DNA of 64,000 bases, taken from the NCBI RefSeq assembly GCF_002128405.1, contig NZ_NETJ01000003.1, forward strand, positions 558,001-622,000, written 5' to 3'. Source of the DNA: Gottfriedia solisilvae (GTDB taxonomy: Bacteria; Bacillota; Bacilli; Bacillales; Bacillaceae_G). Under the pieces are notes generated by a model. It ran no database searches. It was given only the letters and a program-made list of their open reading frames with translations, and was not told the origin of the DNA. Every line of letters starts with the position of its first letter. Position 1 is the stretch's first letter. The translations under genes and the position numbers were made by a program. Shown one piece after another: positions 18,869-27,742 of this stretch.

Positions 18869-20604
18869 AGATATTAATGGTTTGTACTGAGAATCTTCCG
18901 GTACCTCCAGTTTTAGGTGGAGCGATTCAAACCTATATTTCAGGAAGTTTACCTTATTTAAGTAAAAGTCATGATATAACAATTATGGGAATAAATGACC
19001 CAACACTACCAGATGAGGAAATAATTGATGGAGTGAAATATATTCGTGTTCCTGGAAAAGTACTTGAATTGTATCGTGAAGGTGTCGTTGAATATATAAA
19101 TTCAAATCAATTCGATTTAATTCACATTTTTAACCGACCTCGATTGGTTTTGCCAATTCGAAAAGTTGCTCCTAATGCAAAAATAACTTTGAGTATGCAT
19201 AACGATATGTTTAATCTTGGTAAAATCGATCCAGAAGAAGCTAAGTTGGTAATTGAAGAAGTTTCCAATATTGTAACTGTCAGTGACTATGTAGGGAATG
19301 TAATTCGCGAACTTTATCCTGAGGCTTCTAATAAGATTAGAACAATTTATTCCGGAGTAGATTCTGATAGATTTTTACCTGGAAATAATTCGAAAATGAG
19401 TGGAATTAGAGATACACTTAGACGAGAATATGGTTTAGAGAATAAAACAGTCATTTTATTTGCGGGCAGACTTTCTGAAAATAAAGGAGTAGACCGTTTA
19501 ATTAGAGCTCTACCACAGCTATCGAAAACATTTAAAGATTTAGCATTGGTCATAGTAGGGAGTAATTGGTTTAGTCAAAATAATGTAACAGATTATGTAG
19601 CATATATAAGAGCCATCTCAAAAAAACAGGAAGTTCCAGTCGTTACAACAGGATTCGTTTCACCATTTGAAATGCAAAACTGGTTTGCTGTAGCTGATAT
19701 ATTTGTTTGTACTTCTCTTTGGCAAGAACCACTTGCTAGAGTTCATTATGAAGCAATGGCAGCAGGACTTCCTATTGTAACAACAGCAAGAGGTGGTAAC
19801 CCAGAAGTTATTATACCTGGTGAAAATGGATTAATTGTTGAAAATCCAGAAGACCCTAGTGAATTTGCAACAAAGATTACAGAGATTTTATCGAATAAAT
19901 CATTAATGAGAAGCATGAGTAACAGAGGAAGAGAACTAGCAGTTTCTAAATATACCTGGAGTCGAGTAGGAAATGAGATTTTAGACGTATGGAATAGATC
20001 AGAATTTGTTTCTACTGTTACTTCGGAGCAGTTAGAACAATATGAATCTAAATTAGTCTTTAAAACAGCAGCTCCTGTACAAACGAACAAAAACATTCCT
20101 ACAGTATCTGAGGAAAACCAAGTTAACGAGAATAACGAAATTAAAGAAATCAAGATTGAAAAAGAACTAGAAACAGTGGGTAAACAGCCTATCCAGGAAA
20201 GAGTCATAGAAACAGTGGCTAAACAGCCTATTCAGGAAAAAGTCATAGAAACAGTGGGTAAACAACCTATCCAGGAAAGAGTCATAGAAACAGTTGCAAT
20301 GATGCAATCTTTCGAGGAAAAAATCTTAGAAGCATTAGTAAAGCAATCTATTCGAAGCAATAAGGTACAAGGGAAGCAGACTGTTCAAATTAGAGATGTA
20401 ACGAATGTTAACCCAAGAACATTAAGAAAAATCAGAAGCATAACAGATCGAGTGATTGCAAATACGAACGCGGTTGTCGAAGTGATAGATGTTAATACAA
20501 TGAAAGAAACAAGAAATGAACTAAATACACAAATTAACCATCAAAAAGGACTAAGAAAAATTTCGAGTGTTACGGAACAGCATAATAAGAAGTTTATTTC
20601 TTAG
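18865..20604 (+). CDS. cotSA: CotSA-like GT4 glycosyltransferase with long repetitive C-terminal tail
   Basis: The GT-B glycosyltransferase core (residues 1 to about 385) starts MKILMVCTENLPVPPV and contains VILFAGRLSENKGVDRLIRA and EPLARVHYEAMAAGLPIVTT. It is paralogous to 10162-11337. B. subtilis CotSA ends soon after the core. Here about 190 further residues follow: an acidic linker, then about four 13-residue units (ETVGKQPIQERVI and variants), then basic segments with an echoed motif (LRKIRSITDR, LRKISSVTEQ). The start overlaps the cotS stop by four bases (ATGA). A coat-associated sugar transfer role is inferred from the gene pair; the tail may be a coat-binding or self-assembly element. 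Confidence 0.88.
   Translation: MKILMVCTENLPVPPVLGGAIQTYISGSLPYLSKSHDITIMGINDPTLPDEEIIDGVKYIRVPGKVLELYREGVVEYINSNQFDLIHIFNRPRLVLPIRKVAPNAKITLSMHNDMFNLGKIDPEEAKLVIEEVSNIVTVSDYVGNVIRELYPEASNKIRTIYSGVDSDRFLPGNNSKMSGIRDTLRREYGLENKTVILFAGRLSENKGVDRLIRALPQLSKTFKDLALVIVGSNWFSQNNVTDYVAYIRAISKKQEVPVVTTGFVSPFEMQNWFAVADIFVCTSLWQEPLARVHYEAMAAGLPIVTTARGGNPEVIIPGENGLIVENPEDPSEFATKITEILSNKSLMRSMSNRGRELAVSKYTWSRVGNEILDVWNRSEFVSTVTSEQLEQYESKLVFKTAAPVQTNKNIPTVSEENQVNENNEIKEIKIEKELETVGKQPIQERVIETVAKQPIQEKVIETVGKQPIQERVIETVAMMQSFEEKILEALVKQSIRSNKVQGKQTVQIRDVTNVNPRTLRKIRSITDRVIANTNAVVEVIDVNTMKETRNELNTQINHQKGLRKISSVTEQHNKKFIS
20170..20328 (+). repeat. In-frame 39-bp tandem repeats in the cotSA-like gene
   Basis: Three near-identical 39-bp units (20170-20208, 20209-20247, 20248-20286) are followed by a degenerate unit. 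Each encodes ETV(G/A)KQPIQE(R/K)VI. The copies differ by a handful of substitutions, so copy number may vary between strains. Confidence 0.95.
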
Positions 20605-20610
20605 AAAATA

Positions 20611-20641
20611 AAAAGAGCTTGTAATCTTACATGCTCTTTTT
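20611..20641 (+). terminator. Rho-independent terminator of the cotS-cotSA operon
   Basis: AAAAGAGC pairs with GCTCTTTT, with an inner TGTAA/TTACA extension, directly after the stop codon, and runs into T. Confidence 0.8.
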
Positions 20642-20674
20642 AGTATGTTTTAAACAGTTAACATTCTATTTTGA

Positions 20675-20776
20675 TTATGGTCGATCATGCCATTTTATGA
20701 TAATAGGAAGAATGTACATATAGTAAATAAATAGAAGAATGACTATTACGGCCATTGGCCAACTTTTTTTGAGCAT
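20675..20776 (-). CDS. 33-residue single-span membrane micro-protein
   Basis: This 34-codon ORF is antisense to its neighbours, in the gap before the ytdA-like gene. The product begins MLKKSWPMAVIVILLFIYYM and ends KWHDRP, which is one hydrophobic span with a positive N-terminus. GAGGTG lies seven bases before the ATG. Its N-terminus resembles that of the 41-residue ORF upstream of the GerAA-type gene. Small membrane proteins are common in spores, but no homologue is recognised. The rest of the 20777-21059 gap shows nothing beyond A+T-rich DNA. Confidence 0.45.
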   Translation of the reverse strand: MLKKSWPMAVIVILLFIYYMYILPIIIKWHDRP

Positions 20777-21059
20777 AAATATCACCTCATTACCTTTAGT
20801 ATGCAAATTTTTTTACATAAATATTCAATTCATCTAGTTTTAAGATGGAGGATTAACAAGTATATTTCAGTTGTAAATGCAAATACCCTACTAAATTTAT
20901 TACATAGTAGGTGATTGAAATAGTAGATTATTTGTCCATATATGAGAAACGTCTACTAGGTATACATTGAACTTTCAATATTAATAGGCTTATATGGTGT
21001 CCAAAATTCCAAATTCACATATACAGTATTATTGAACAAAGATTTGGAGGCAACCATAG

Positions 21060-21959
21060 ATGAAAATCCGAAAGGCTATTATTCCCGCCGCCGGTCTCGG
21101 GACTCGTTTTTTGCCGGCAACGAAGGCACAGCCGAAGGAGATGCTACCAATAGTTGATAAACCAACTATTCAATATATTGTTGAAGAAGCAGTTGCATCA
21201 GGTATTGAAGAAATCATAATTATTAGTGGTAGGGGAAAAAGATCCATTGAGGATCATTTTGATAAGTCTTACGAGCTTGAAGAAGCTCTACTACGTAAAA
21301 ACCAATTAGAAGAATTAAAGGAGATTCAGAAAATATCAAACATAGTCAAAATCTTTTATGTCCGTCAAAAGGAGCCAAAAGGTTTAGGTGATGCAATATT
21401 ATGTGCAAGAAGCTTCATTGGTGATGAACCATTTGCTGTATTGTTAGGTGATGACATTGTGTTGTCATCAACCCCGTGTCTAAAACAAATAATAAATGTA
21501 TTTGAAAAACATAATAGCTCAGTAATTGCTGTTCAAGATGTAGCTGATGAAGATGTTAGTAAGTATGGCATTATTAAACCAAAAAATATAGAAAATGAAG
21601 ATGATTTGTTTCAAATTGACTATTTAGTAGAAAAACCGAAAATAGAGATTGCGCCATCAAATTATGCTATTATGGGTCGATATATTCTAACTCCGGAAAT
21701 TTTTGAAATACTATCGAGACTTCCTGTTGGACAAGGATGTGAATTGCAGCTAACGGATGCCATCAATGAATTGAATAAAGAACAAAAGGTCCTGGCATAT
21801 AACTTTGAGGGAAGACGCTATGATATTGGTAATAAAATTGGATTTATTATGGCAACGATTGATTTTGCAATTCATAGAGATGAAATAAAAGAGGAAGTCA
21901 TTGCATTCTTAAAAGACATAATTGAAAAAGAATACTCCCTAAATAGGGGGAATGAATAA
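21060..21959 (+). CDS. UTP-glucose-1-phosphate uridylyltransferase (GalU/GtaB/YtdA family)
   Basis: This cytoplasmic nucleotidyltransferase has 299 residues and makes UDP-glucose from UTP and glucose-1-phosphate. The nucleotide-binding signature is PAAGLGTRFLPATKAQPKEM, with the active-site region VLLGDDIV and the DYLVEKP segment. TTTGGAGG precedes the ATG. The next gene, a UDP-glucose dehydrogenase, begins one base after the stop, so UDP-glucose is probably passed on to UDP-glucuronate. Given this pairing and the coat genes nearby, it is more likely the YtdA-type sporulation copy than the housekeeping GtaB, but the two cannot be told apart by sequence reading. Confidence 0.93.
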   Translation: MKIRKAIIPAAGLGTRFLPATKAQPKEMLPIVDKPTIQYIVEEAVASGIEEIIIISGRGKRSIEDHFDKSYELEEALLRKNQLEELKEIQKISNIVKIFYVRQKEPKGLGDAILCARSFIGDEPFAVLLGDDIVLSSTPCLKQIINVFEKHNSSVIAVQDVADEDVSKYGIIKPKNIENEDDLFQIDYLVEKPKIEIAPSNYAIMGRYILTPEIFEILSRLPVGQGCELQLTDAINELNKEQKVLAYNFEGRRYDIGNKIGFIMATIDFAIHRDEIKEEVIAFLKDIIEKEYSLNRGNE

Positions 21960-21960
21960 A

Positions 21961-23280
21961 ATGAAAATTGCTATTTTAGGTACGGGCTATGTAGGTTTGA
22001 CGACTGGTATTTGTTTGTCTGAAATAGGCCATTACGTTACATGTATCGATATAAACGAGCAAAAAATAAAGAATCTTCAAGTTGGAATCTCACCGATTTA
22101 CGAACCAGGACTAGACGAACTACTTGTTAAAAATGCTTTAGAAGAAAGATTATTTTTTACATCGTCATTTAGCGAAGGTTTAGAGTCAGCTGAGATCATC
22201 ATAATTGCTGTTGGAACACCACAAAGAAATGATGGTGCTGCCGATCTATCATATCTAGAAGGTGCTGCTGTTCATATTGGAACACATATTCAACCTAATA
22301 CAGTTGTTGTTATTAAAAGTACAGTTCCAGTTGGCACGAATGAATATATTAAAGATTTAATTCAAAAAAACTGTCCAAAAGAGATATCGTTTGAAATTGT
22401 TTCTAATCCTGAATTTTTAAGACAAGGTTCTGCTATTAAAGACACAATGAAAGCCGATCGCATCGTAATAGGAAGTGAAAACGAACAAGCTAGAGAGAAG
22501 ATAAAAGAGATGTACAAACCGTTAAATGTGCCGTTTATCATGACTAATATACGAAGTGCAGAAATGATTAAATATGCTTCTAATGCCTTCTTAGCAAGTA
22601 AAATCAGCTATATTAATGAAATTTCTAACTTATGTGAAGCAGTTGGAGCAAATGTTGAAGATGTTGCAAAAGGAATGGGTAAAGATTTTCGAATTGGTGA
22701 AGCATTTTTACATGCAGGGATTGGGTATGGTGGATCGTGTTTTCCAAAGGATGTAAAAGCATTACTTTATACTGCCAAGTTAAATGGTGTAAACTTTGGA
22801 TTTTTAAATGAGGTTATTGCAATAAATGATCATCAACATGAGTTGCTCGTTGAGAAAGCCTTAAAACGTTTTGGTTCATTAGCCGGGAAGAAAATCGCAT
22901 TATTAGGTTTATCATTTAAACCAGAAACGGATGATATGAGAGAGGCTCCTTCTATTAAAATATCGCGTGCTTTACTGTCATTAGGTGCAAAAGTCAGTGC
23001 TTATGATCCGGTTGCAATTGAAAATGCAAAACATATATTAGGTGAAACGATAGAATATTCATCATCTGTTAAGGAAGCGGTGAATAACGCAGATGCAGTG
23101 TTCATTGTTACTGAATGGAATGAGTTTAAAGAATTAGATTTAAAGAGTGTAACAGAGAGCATGAAAAATCCAATTATTTTTGATGGTAGAAATTGTATTT
23201 TAGATTCTAAGTTAAGAGACTGTGGAACAGTAGAATACTATCCTATTGGAAAACCATCGATTTTGATAAACGTAATGTAA
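21961..23280 (+). CDS. UDP-glucose 6-dehydrogenase (YtcA/TuaD type)
   Basis: The enzyme has 439 residues and oxidises UDP-glucose to UDP-glucuronate with two NAD+. The N-terminal Rossmann motif is ILGTGYVGLTTG. The central domain has IKSTVPVGT and SNPEFLRQGSA, the catalytic Cys is in GYGGSCFPKD, and the C-terminal UDP-binding domain has LGLSFKPETDDMREAPS. ATG at 21961 is preferred because AGGGGG is ten bases upstream, while the ATG at 21952 is one base from it. It follows the ytdA-like gene by one base. Its product would feed the epimerase at 16500-17495 and the coat glycosyltransferases. Confidence 0.94.
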   Translation: MKIAILGTGYVGLTTGICLSEIGHYVTCIDINEQKIKNLQVGISPIYEPGLDELLVKNALEERLFFTSSFSEGLESAEIIIIAVGTPQRNDGAADLSYLEGAAVHIGTHIQPNTVVVIKSTVPVGTNEYIKDLIQKNCPKEISFEIVSNPEFLRQGSAIKDTMKADRIVIGSENEQAREKIKEMYKPLNVPFIMTNIRSAEMIKYASNAFLASKISYINEISNLCEAVGANVEDVAKGMGKDFRIGEAFLHAGIGYGGSCFPKDVKALLYTAKLNGVNFGFLNEVIAINDHQHELLVEKALKRFGSLAGKKIALLGLSFKPETDDMREAPSIKISRALLSLGAKVSAYDPVAIENAKHILGETIEYSSSVKEAVNNADAVFIVTEWNEFKELDLKSVTESMKNPIIFDGRNCILDSKLRDCGTVEYYPIGKPSILINVM

Positions 23281-23356
23281 ATTCATAAGACTAAAAAAAC
23301 TAAAACGACTACTCAAACAGTTTAGATCTCTTGGTTTTTGTAGTTTGTTTACAAGT

Positions 23357-23390
23357 AAAAACGACTTCTAATAGAAAGAAGTCGTTTTTA
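23357..23390. terminator. Bidirectional terminator between convergent operons
   Basis: A 12-bp perfect stem (AAAAACGACTTC/GAAGTCGTTTTT) with a 9-nt loop has T runs on both strands. It serves the UDP-glucose dehydrogenase gene and the opposing HipA-like gene. Confidence 0.9.
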
Positions 23391-23403
23391 TTTTCAATAT
23401 TTT

Positions 23404-24183
23404 TTAAGGAATGTTTTTAATGGGACGATATATTTTTTTTAAAAACTTTTTCAAAAGTAGTGGAAGGATTTTTTTTCGACGGTTGACGAGTCTACCAACA
23501 ATCGCTTTTTTTTCTTCTTTTGAAACCATCCAATCTTCAGGAATACATTCAACAATTTCTTCTAATAAAAGGACTGGAACAGTTTGAATAATATTTAAAT
23601 GTTTTTTAAACTCTTTCTCATCTTCAATAAAGCCCACCATTAATTGGTGTGTAGCACTCTTCATAATTTTCTGAGGCAAATTTTCTATTTCCGGAATTAA
23701 CCAACTGTAAGAACCAAAAACCTCTGCATGATCAATAATCCATAAATGATAGTTATTCGAGTCTTCCTCATGCAAAAGAATATTTTTTCGTGTGCGGTCT
23801 TCATTATAAAGCCAGTAATCAAATAATATGATTCCTGCAAGACTTCTAGCATTTACGATATGTTGAATTGTTGAAACTTGATGGCCATCCTTGCAGTTCG
23901 GTACATATAATGAAGCAAATTGATACTGAGAATTATTGATAACTTCTTCCGTTAAATCAGGAATTTTAGATGAGAATTCAACTGGAATTTGGACGATTTG
24001 AGCGAATGGAATAGGCAAATCTAAATATCTAGCTATGCAATATGCAATCCATTCATTGGGTAATGCTTTTTCGAAACCATTGTGAAAGTACTTAACAACA
24101 TAGTCTCTTCCATCATTAAAAGTAATTAAATACGAGTTCGATTTACCTTCAAGTTTTTTGACAAAGGAGACTGGCTCAATCAT
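23404..24183 (-). CDS. HipA-like kinase-fold protein in the polysaccharide locus
   Basis: The product has 259 residues. A nucleotide-binding start (GKSNSYLITFNDGRDYVVKYF) is followed by a catalytic loop in LYNEDRTRKNILL, with Asp and Asn spaced as in HipA-like kinases, and a metal-binding Asp in LWIIDHAEVFG. The C-terminus is very basic (RRKKILPLLLKKFLKKIYRP). Its start overlaps the end of the upstream glycosyltransferase by eight bases, so the two are co-translated. No HipB-like antitoxin is next to it, which argues against a toxin-antitoxin role. A glycan or lipid kinase for coat polysaccharide, parallel to the CotS kinase fold, is possible but unproven. Confidence 0.75.
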   Translation of the reverse strand: MIEPVSFVKKLEGKSNSYLITFNDGRDYVVKYFHNGFEKALPNEWIAYCIARYLDLPIPFAQIVQIPVEFSSKIPDLTEEVINNSQYQFASLYVPNCKDGHQVSTIQHIVNARSLAGIILFDYWLYNEDRTRKNILLHEEDSNNYHLWIIDHAEVFGSYSWLIPEIENLPQKIMKSATHQLMVGFIEDEKEFKKHLNIIQTVPVLLLEEIVECIPEDWMVSKEEKKAIVGRLVNRRKKILPLLLKKFLKKIYRPIKNIP

Positions 24184-25282
24184 CGTACTTCACCTCATTA
24201 TCTTTATGCCCAATTTGTAAAAGTATTTGAAGATAAATATCGGCAACTTTTTCGATTGCAAAATGTCGATCTACGTGCCTTGTTGCTGCTTTGGACATTT
24301 TTTCATGATGAACTGGATTATCTAAAACGGAATAAATTTTCTTAACAGCGTCTTGCACATCATGGCCACGATACAATTTTCCAGTTTTTCCGTTCATAAC
24401 AAGTTCCGATATTGGCATAATGTTTGAAGCAACAACTGGAACACCACATGCCATGGATTCTATAAATGTATTTCCAAATGATTCTGATTTAGTTGTAGCT
24501 AAAGAACATCCTCCAGATTGAAGCACTTTTGCATAAACATGAGGCATTTGTTGATAGGGAATGACTGGGAACCATTTAATGATATCAGTCAGATTCTCTT
24601 CCTTCCATGTCATGGCAAATTCCTCTCTTTGTACACTTTGTGCGCCACCTATCAACCATATTTCAATATCAGTCCGTTCACTTTTAATTGCTTTCGCTAT
24701 TTCTACGAGCATTGGCCAATTTTTGCGCTTATCAACTCTACCAATCCAACAAACAACTTTTTTATCCTTAGGTAGAAGCGGTTCGTTTTCAAAATCTATT
24801 TCATTTTCCACTAATGGACGAAAAAAAGACGTGTCGACGCCATTGTAGATGACATTGATCGGGATGTTATCAGTTAAGATAGAAACTAATCTTTTTTGAT
24901 AATTAGAAGGAACAATAATGGAAACAGGCTCAATTGTTCTAAACTTTTTTAAATGTGGCTGTAGTTTAATTAATTCTGGTGTCCGAGCTTCGACAATAAC
25001 AGGACCATGATAATTTGCTTTTTGAATCCATTTATAAGCGGCCCCCGTATCTACTACAATGATTGCATCATAAGCATTATTTTTTATGATATTAATAATT
25101 TTATCTTCATCTTTCGTTAAATAAACAGTAGCGACATCTTCCATAATGTGAAGTCCACCGTGGTCTGTTGTGTAAAGGAATTCGGTTTCAATTCCATATT
25201 TTTTAAAATAAATTGCCCGGTTTCTCCAACCAGCATTTACTCCTCCAACTGTTAAAAGGCGCCAGATTACAAGGACTTTCAA
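24176..25282 (-). CDS. GT4 glycosyltransferase (third of the locus)
   Basis: This GT-B protein has 368 residues. The N-terminal half starts MKVLVIWRLLTVGGVNAGWR, and the donor half contains VVCWIGRVDKRKNWPMLVEI and ESFGNTFIESMACGVPVVAS, with the E-x7-E type donor site. It is only distantly related to the two CotSA-like enzymes and more like general capsule or spore-polysaccharide transferases (YtcC-like is possible). It is the first gene of a two-gene minus-strand operon with the HipA-like kinase. AAATGAGGAGGGA precedes the start. The acceptor is unknown. The 25283-25665 gap holds only A+T-rich DNA apart from weak promoter-like matches. Confidence 0.85.
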   Translation of the reverse strand: MKVLVIWRLLTVGGVNAGWRNRAIYFKKYGIETEFLYTTDHGGLHIMEDVATVYLTKDEDKIINIIKNNAYDAIIVVDTGAAYKWIQKANYHGPVIVEARTPELIKLQPHLKKFRTIEPVSIIVPSNYQKRLVSILTDNIPINVIYNGVDTSFFRPLVENEIDFENEPLLPKDKKVVCWIGRVDKRKNWPMLVEIAKAIKSERTDIEIWLIGGAQSVQREEFAMTWKEENLTDIIKWFPVIPYQQMPHVYAKVLQSGGCSLATTKSESFGNTFIESMACGVPVVASNIMPISELVMNGKTGKLYRGHDVQDAVKKIYSVLDNPVHHEKMSKAATRHVDRHFAIEKVADIYLQILLQIGHKDNEVKYDD

Positions 25283-25665
25283 ATTTTTCCCTCCTCATTT
25301 AACTGGTTTCATATGATCTATGACTGAACAGTACCAGTATTCGATTTAAGTTTCCTGAATGTTTTCAAACTATATTCTTGTTAACCATTTGTGGTTGAGC
25401 AATTCTCTACACACGGTTGGCTATTAAATTGTAAAGAAGTCCTAATTTATTTAATTCAATTTTTATTTATTTGTAAGGGCATGTGACTAAAAAAAAGAAA
25501 TTTAATCAACGAATGTACTATGTTTCTATCATTATTAAAAAAAAGAAGAGGGTTAAAGAATAGGTTGAATAATAGTCTGAAAATTAAAAATGTATTTGTT
25601 TTATGTATGAATTATGATAATGTATAAATAATAAGTGAAGGATAAACTGCAAAATTAATTGTGAA

Positions 25666-25681
25666 TGAAGTTAAAACTTCA
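25666..25681. promoter_or_regulatory. 16-bp palindrome upstream of the RpiR-type regulator
   Basis: TGAAGTT-AA-AACTTCA is a perfect palindrome ending five bases before the regulator's ribosome binding site. The placement suits an autoregulatory operator for the RpiR-type protein and its operon. Confidence 0.5.
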
Positions 25682-25701
25682 AAGATGGAAGGATTATGAT
25701 C

Positions 25702-26556
25702 ATGGAACAAATTTCATTTAAATTGTTAGTGAAAGAAAAATTTTCTCAACTTTCACCTGGACAAAAGAAAGTGGCTAATTATATGATTGAGCATTTGGAA
25801 GAAAGTGCCTTTAAAACTGCTTATCAAATTGGTAAAGAGGCAGATGTTAGTGAAACAACTGTCATAAGGCTTTCTTATGCGTTAGCGTTTGAAGGGTTTA
25901 GTGATATGCAAATTAATATTCAAAAACACTTTCTTCAAATGAATAAATCAGATATCACAAATGGGGAAATCAAGAAAGAGGAACAACATAACGAAGATAC
26001 ATTTTCAAAAGTAATTGAAAATGAAGTAAATATTTTAAGAAATTTATTGGAACCATCAAATGTACAAGAAGTATGGAAAGCTGTTGATGCATTAATGAAT
26101 GCTGATCAAATTTTAATTGTTGGTCATCGAATTTCACATGTTGCTGCATATTGGTTTTCTAGTACGTTAAGCTCTTTAAGAGAAAATGTTTATTTATGTA
26201 CGCCGGCAGGAGACTTTTACGAAAAATTTAGTAATTTAACGAAGCAATCAGTTGTTGTTGCATTTTCTTTTCCGCGATATGCAAAAGACACCCTCACGAT
26301 ATGCGAATGTACAAAAGAGCATGATATTCAACTGATTTCGGTGACCGATCGATTATTGTCTCCTATCGGGCGAATTGCTGATATTGTCTTAACAACTGAA
26401 GAAAACGTTGAGAGTGGAACAAATTCGATTGCATCAGTCATTAGTTTATTAGATTTAGTCATTGCAGGAATTTATAAGAAAGATCGAAAAAAAGTTCAAT
26501 CATATCAACAGAAATTAGAAAAGCTTTATTCAAATTATGAGGTATTTATTGAATAA
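25702..26556 (+). CDS. MurR/RpiR-family transcriptional regulator
   Basis: The product has 284 residues. The N-terminal HTH_6 domain (about 1-77) includes LSPGQKKVANYMIEH and ADVSETTVIRLSYALAFEGF. The C-terminal SIS domain (about 110-255) has ILIVGHRISHVAAYWFSS and VVVAFSFPRYAKDT. SIS domains usually bind phosphosugars, but several RpiR relatives control amino acid catabolism. The second ATG (25702) is chosen over 25696 because GGAAGGA is then eight bases away. It heads a five-gene operon for acylated amino acid conversion, so it probably senses an intermediate of that route. A palindrome just upstream suggests autoregulation. Confidence 0.9.
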   Translation: MEQISFKLLVKEKFSQLSPGQKKVANYMIEHLEESAFKTAYQIGKEADVSETTVIRLSYALAFEGFSDMQINIQKHFLQMNKSDITNGEIKKEEQHNEDTFSKVIENEVNILRNLLEPSNVQEVWKAVDALMNADQILIVGHRISHVAAYWFSSTLSSLRENVYLCTPAGDFYEKFSNLTKQSVVVAFSFPRYAKDTLTICECTKEHDIQLISVTDRLLSPIGRIADIVLTTEENVESGTNSIASVISLLDLVIAGIYKKDRKKVQSYQQKLEKLYSNYEVFIE

Positions 26557-26584
26557 AGCTTTTCATGAAGGAGGCTATTAAAAT

Positions 26585-27730
26585 ATGAATCCAATTAAAT
26601 ATATTGATCTACATAAAAACGCCATTCTAGAAACATATCATGACTTACATTCGCTAGCCGAACCGAGTTGGGGGGAAGAAAAAACCTCTAAATATATTAG
26701 AAATAGATTAGTAGAAGCGGGTTTCCATGTTAAGACTTTTCAAGCTCATTATGGGTTGATTGCTGAACTAAAAGGGGAATTAGAAACAGTCGTTGCGGTT
26801 AGAGCAGATATGGATGCTTTAGTACAAGAAGTAGAGGGAGTTGTAAGAGCTAATCATTCTTGTGGACACGATGCACATAGCACAATGGTACTTTTCACTG
26901 CACTTGCACTCGCAACAAGTGGTATAAAGCCAAAACATACGATACGGTTTATATTTCAACCTGCTGAAGAAAAAGGTGAGGGAGCACTTCAAATGATGGA
27001 AGACGGGGCTTTAGAGAATGTCATTTCATTATTTGGTATTCACGTTCGTCCAAAGTCGGAGGTTCCATTTTTACATGCATCACCTGTCATTATTCATGGG
27101 TCTGCTGAAACAATCAGAGGTACATTTAAAGGTCGTCAAGCACATGCCTCTCGTCCACAAGATGGAATTAATGCAATTGAAATGGCTACTTTACTTGTCA
27201 TGAAATTAAAGGCAATAAAAATTGAAACTGACACACCTTTTTCAATAAAAATGACGCAGCTTCAAACAGAAAATGAAGCATCAAATGTCATACCTGAAAC
27301 AGCTACATTTACTCTTGATGTACGTGCGCAAACAAATGAAGTGATGGAACTATTAAACGAAACTGTTACTTATATTTTTAGCGAAATCATAGATGAGACT
27401 AAGGGGACAATGACTTGGTCAATGGAAGAATTTGTACCAGCGGCCGTTTTACATGAAGGTGCAACGGAGATTGTCGCAAGAGCAATTGCTGATATTCTTG
27501 GTGCTAAAAATGTAGTTCCTAAGTGTATCTCTAATGGTGGTGAGGATTTCCACTTTTATACAAACAGATACCCTAACATTGCTGCAACAATGATTGGATT
27601 AGGATGTGATCTAAATTTTGGTCTACATCATCCACAAATGAATTTTAATTTAGATGCACTTCATTATGGTTCCAAAATATTAGTTCAATCAGTGTTAATA
27701 GCATTAGAAGAAGGCACGACTTCAATCTAA
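26585..27730 (+). CDS. amhX: M20-family amidohydrolase (AmhX-like), probable N-acyl-amino acid hydrolase
   Basis: This cytoplasmic metallo-amidohydrolase has 381 residues. The metal-site segments VAVRADMDALVQE, SCGHDAHSTM and FQPAEEKGEGA are intact, and a dimerisation lid domain begins near GTFKGRQAHASRPQDG. It resembles B. subtilis AmhX and the N-acyl-L-amino acid amidohydrolases. With an enolase-superfamily racemase and a GNAT acyltransferase three to four genes downstream, the likely reaction is removal of the succinyl (or other acyl) group from N-acyl-L-amino acids. It lies 28 bp after the regulator and 12 bp before the permease. The acyl group is inferred. Confidence 0.88.
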   Translation: MNPIKYIDLHKNAILETYHDLHSLAEPSWGEEKTSKYIRNRLVEAGFHVKTFQAHYGLIAELKGELETVVAVRADMDALVQEVEGVVRANHSCGHDAHSTMVLFTALALATSGIKPKHTIRFIFQPAEEKGEGALQMMEDGALENVISLFGIHVRPKSEVPFLHASPVIIHGSAETIRGTFKGRQAHASRPQDGINAIEMATLLVMKLKAIKIETDTPFSIKMTQLQTENEASNVIPETATFTLDVRAQTNEVMELLNETVTYIFSEIIDETKGTMTWSMEEFVPAAVLHEGATEIVARAIADILGAKNVVPKCISNGGEDFHFYTNRYPNIAATMIGLGCDLNFGLHHPQMNFNLDALHYGSKILVQSVLIALEEGTTSI

Positions 27731-27742
27731 AAAAGAGGTGTA

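Noticed and set aside
20170-20286. Possible CRISPR-like or mobile repeat array
   Set aside because: The 39-bp units are contiguous without spacers and keep the reading frame of the glycosyltransferase tail, so they are coding tandem repeats.
23404-24183. HipA toxin of a toxin-antitoxin system
   Set aside because: No HipB-like HTH gene is adjacent; the gene is co-translated with a glycosyltransferase in a polysaccharide locus.
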